Source of the DNA: Cloeon dipterum
Taxonomy: Eukaryota > Arthropoda > Insecta > Ephemeroptera > Baetidae
Length of the DNA stretch: 64,000 bases
Reading direction: 5' to 3'
Assembly: GCF_949628265.1 (NCBI RefSeq)
Contig: NC_088787.1
Coordinates: forward strand, 36,444,844-36,508,843
The notes under the pieces are model-generated. The model was not told where the DNA came from and did no database searches. It saw only the letters and a program-made list of their open reading frames with translations. Positions 62,967 to 64,000 of the stretch are shown here, one piece after another. Each line of letters opens with the position of its first letter. Positions within the stretch are counted from its first letter, which is position 1. Both the position numbers and the translations under genes were made by a program.

Positions 62967-64000
62967 ACTATCAACGCGAAGACTTGCAAAAAGTGTAATT
63001 ACACAGTAACTTAATTTATTTTTATCTCCAATGAAATAATGTTTAATTTTTGCGGATTTTGTGTACTGTTTAAAAATTAATTTTTAATAATACATTGATC
63101 AAAACAAAAAAAATTGCAGAGCGTGTACATAATATGAATGAAATGCAAATCAGAAAATTATGAACGTTAGACAATAAATAACAAATAACCGGAGTTGGCC
63201 CCGTGGCTGCTCGTCTGCGAGCCCCAGTAAAAGAACAGTAAAAAACTCCCAAAAAAATATTTAAAATACTGCGTGAATAGTCAGAATTATATTTTTTGCG
63301 TTTGATTTTTATGAAAAGATTGATTGTTGTAAAATTTAGGGTCTTCGAAGGAGTTGGTCGAGCCTTCGGTAGAACCGGAATTGGCCAGGTGGCTGCTCGT
63401 CTGCGAGCCACTCTGCGGGAGGATGCTTTGTGCGGGGGGCGCAGGTGCGGGTGGGCCTGTCCTGTTGTGGCGTCATGTCGGGTTCGTCAGTCTGTTTGAC
63501 AACCTTCAGCGCTTTTGAAAAACGTAAAAAATTATTTACGGGCAAAGGTAAAAGTTCGGGGACAAAAAATAAATACTAATTACTCCAATGGAAGTGAAAC
63601 GTGATGTGATGATACATTATATATTTTCTTTTCACCGTCTTCCGAGCCTTCCAAAGGTCTGCGAAAACACTACGCTACAGACAATCAACTATGCATTGAA
63701 AATCATGATAAATATTAATGTGTACATACTTGCCACTCAGCTGGAAAACGCAATTAATTACTTTCAAACCAATAGTAAACACAAGAACATGTGATGCCTC
63801 CCCCACCAGACCACAGCGCATCGCTACGCACACTAATAGTCACAAGAGAGCGATTCATCCGCTTCCACGACGAAAAATGGTTCAATTTTTAACCCGTGCT
63901 TACTGCGAGACGCGACCTCGTCGAGAAGTTTCGAATAGATTAGATTAGATTAGATTATTTATTTGCATCTATACATCAGTATTTCGCTAATGTCACTTGT
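62967..64000. other. Non-coding tail of the window
   Basis: AT-rich with two diverged copies of GTGGCTGCTCGTCTGCGAGCC (about 63,202 and 63,389) and a short (GATTA)n run at about 63,937-63,957. No supported gene. Confidence 0.45.

Noticed and set aside
63937-63957. Telomeric repeat
   Set aside because: The unit is GATTA, not the arthropod TTAGG, and only about four units occur.

Overview
The window looks like a piece of a transposon-dense animal genome, most likely an arthropod. The reasons are many GT-AG introns of about 45-110 bp, a Polinton/Maverick, a CR1/L2-like LINE, a Gypsy integrase, pogo-like and hAT-like DNA transposons, and no bacterial gene arrangement. Species cannot be named from sequence alone. 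No rRNA, tRNA or CRISPR array was seen.

Layout. 0-2.3 kb: a hAT-like insertion beside a decayed gene for a membrane protein. 3.6-9.4 kb: a multi-exon gene whose exons read as caspase-like domain, degenerate caspase-like domain, NACHT NTPase and about 17 ankyrin repeats; it is broken once at 7.9 kb and cut at about 9.43 kb by retroelement sequence. 9.4-12.2 kb: Gypsy and LINE debris. 12.2-14.1 kb: seven exons of a MOV10/Armitage-type SF1 RNA helicase, minus strand, cut off on both sides. 14.4-17.9 kb: a pogo-like transposon. 18-21.3 kb: a frameshifted LINE.

22.27-55.02 kb: one very large composite. Two inverted arms of about 3 kb, each with an 18-bp minisatellite, flank a two-gene DNA transposon (gene L at 25.3-27.6 kb, gene R at 49.9-52.2 kb). 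A 19.85-kb Polinton (28,763-48,616) is nested between those genes and flanked by the 6-bp duplication CCCGGG. Just outside both arms lies the same fragment of a signal-peptide gene in mirror orientation. A full-length spliced relative of that gene, with matching intron positions, is carried inside the Polinton.

The Polinton has DNA polymerase B (frameshifted), packaging ATPase, integrase, capsid candidates, a small basic protein and an adenain-like protease. It also has four small possibly related ORFs, several behind TATA-like boxes, and two unusual spliced cargo genes. One is a RING-finger protein whose C-terminal part is split into 11 microexons, nearly all multiples of 3 nt. The other is a predicted type-I membrane glycoprotein with a PEPQPL-rich tail.

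55-64 kb: a 14-copy, 183-bp tandem repeat in which each unit looks like a 111-nt exon plus a 72-nt intron; a broken C5-cytosine DNA methyltransferase gene on the minus strand; and a second, dead pogo-like transposase. The strongest candidates for undescribed biology are the caspase/NACHT/ankyrin gene, the RING microexon gene and the membrane-protein family shared by the Polinton and the flanks of the composite.
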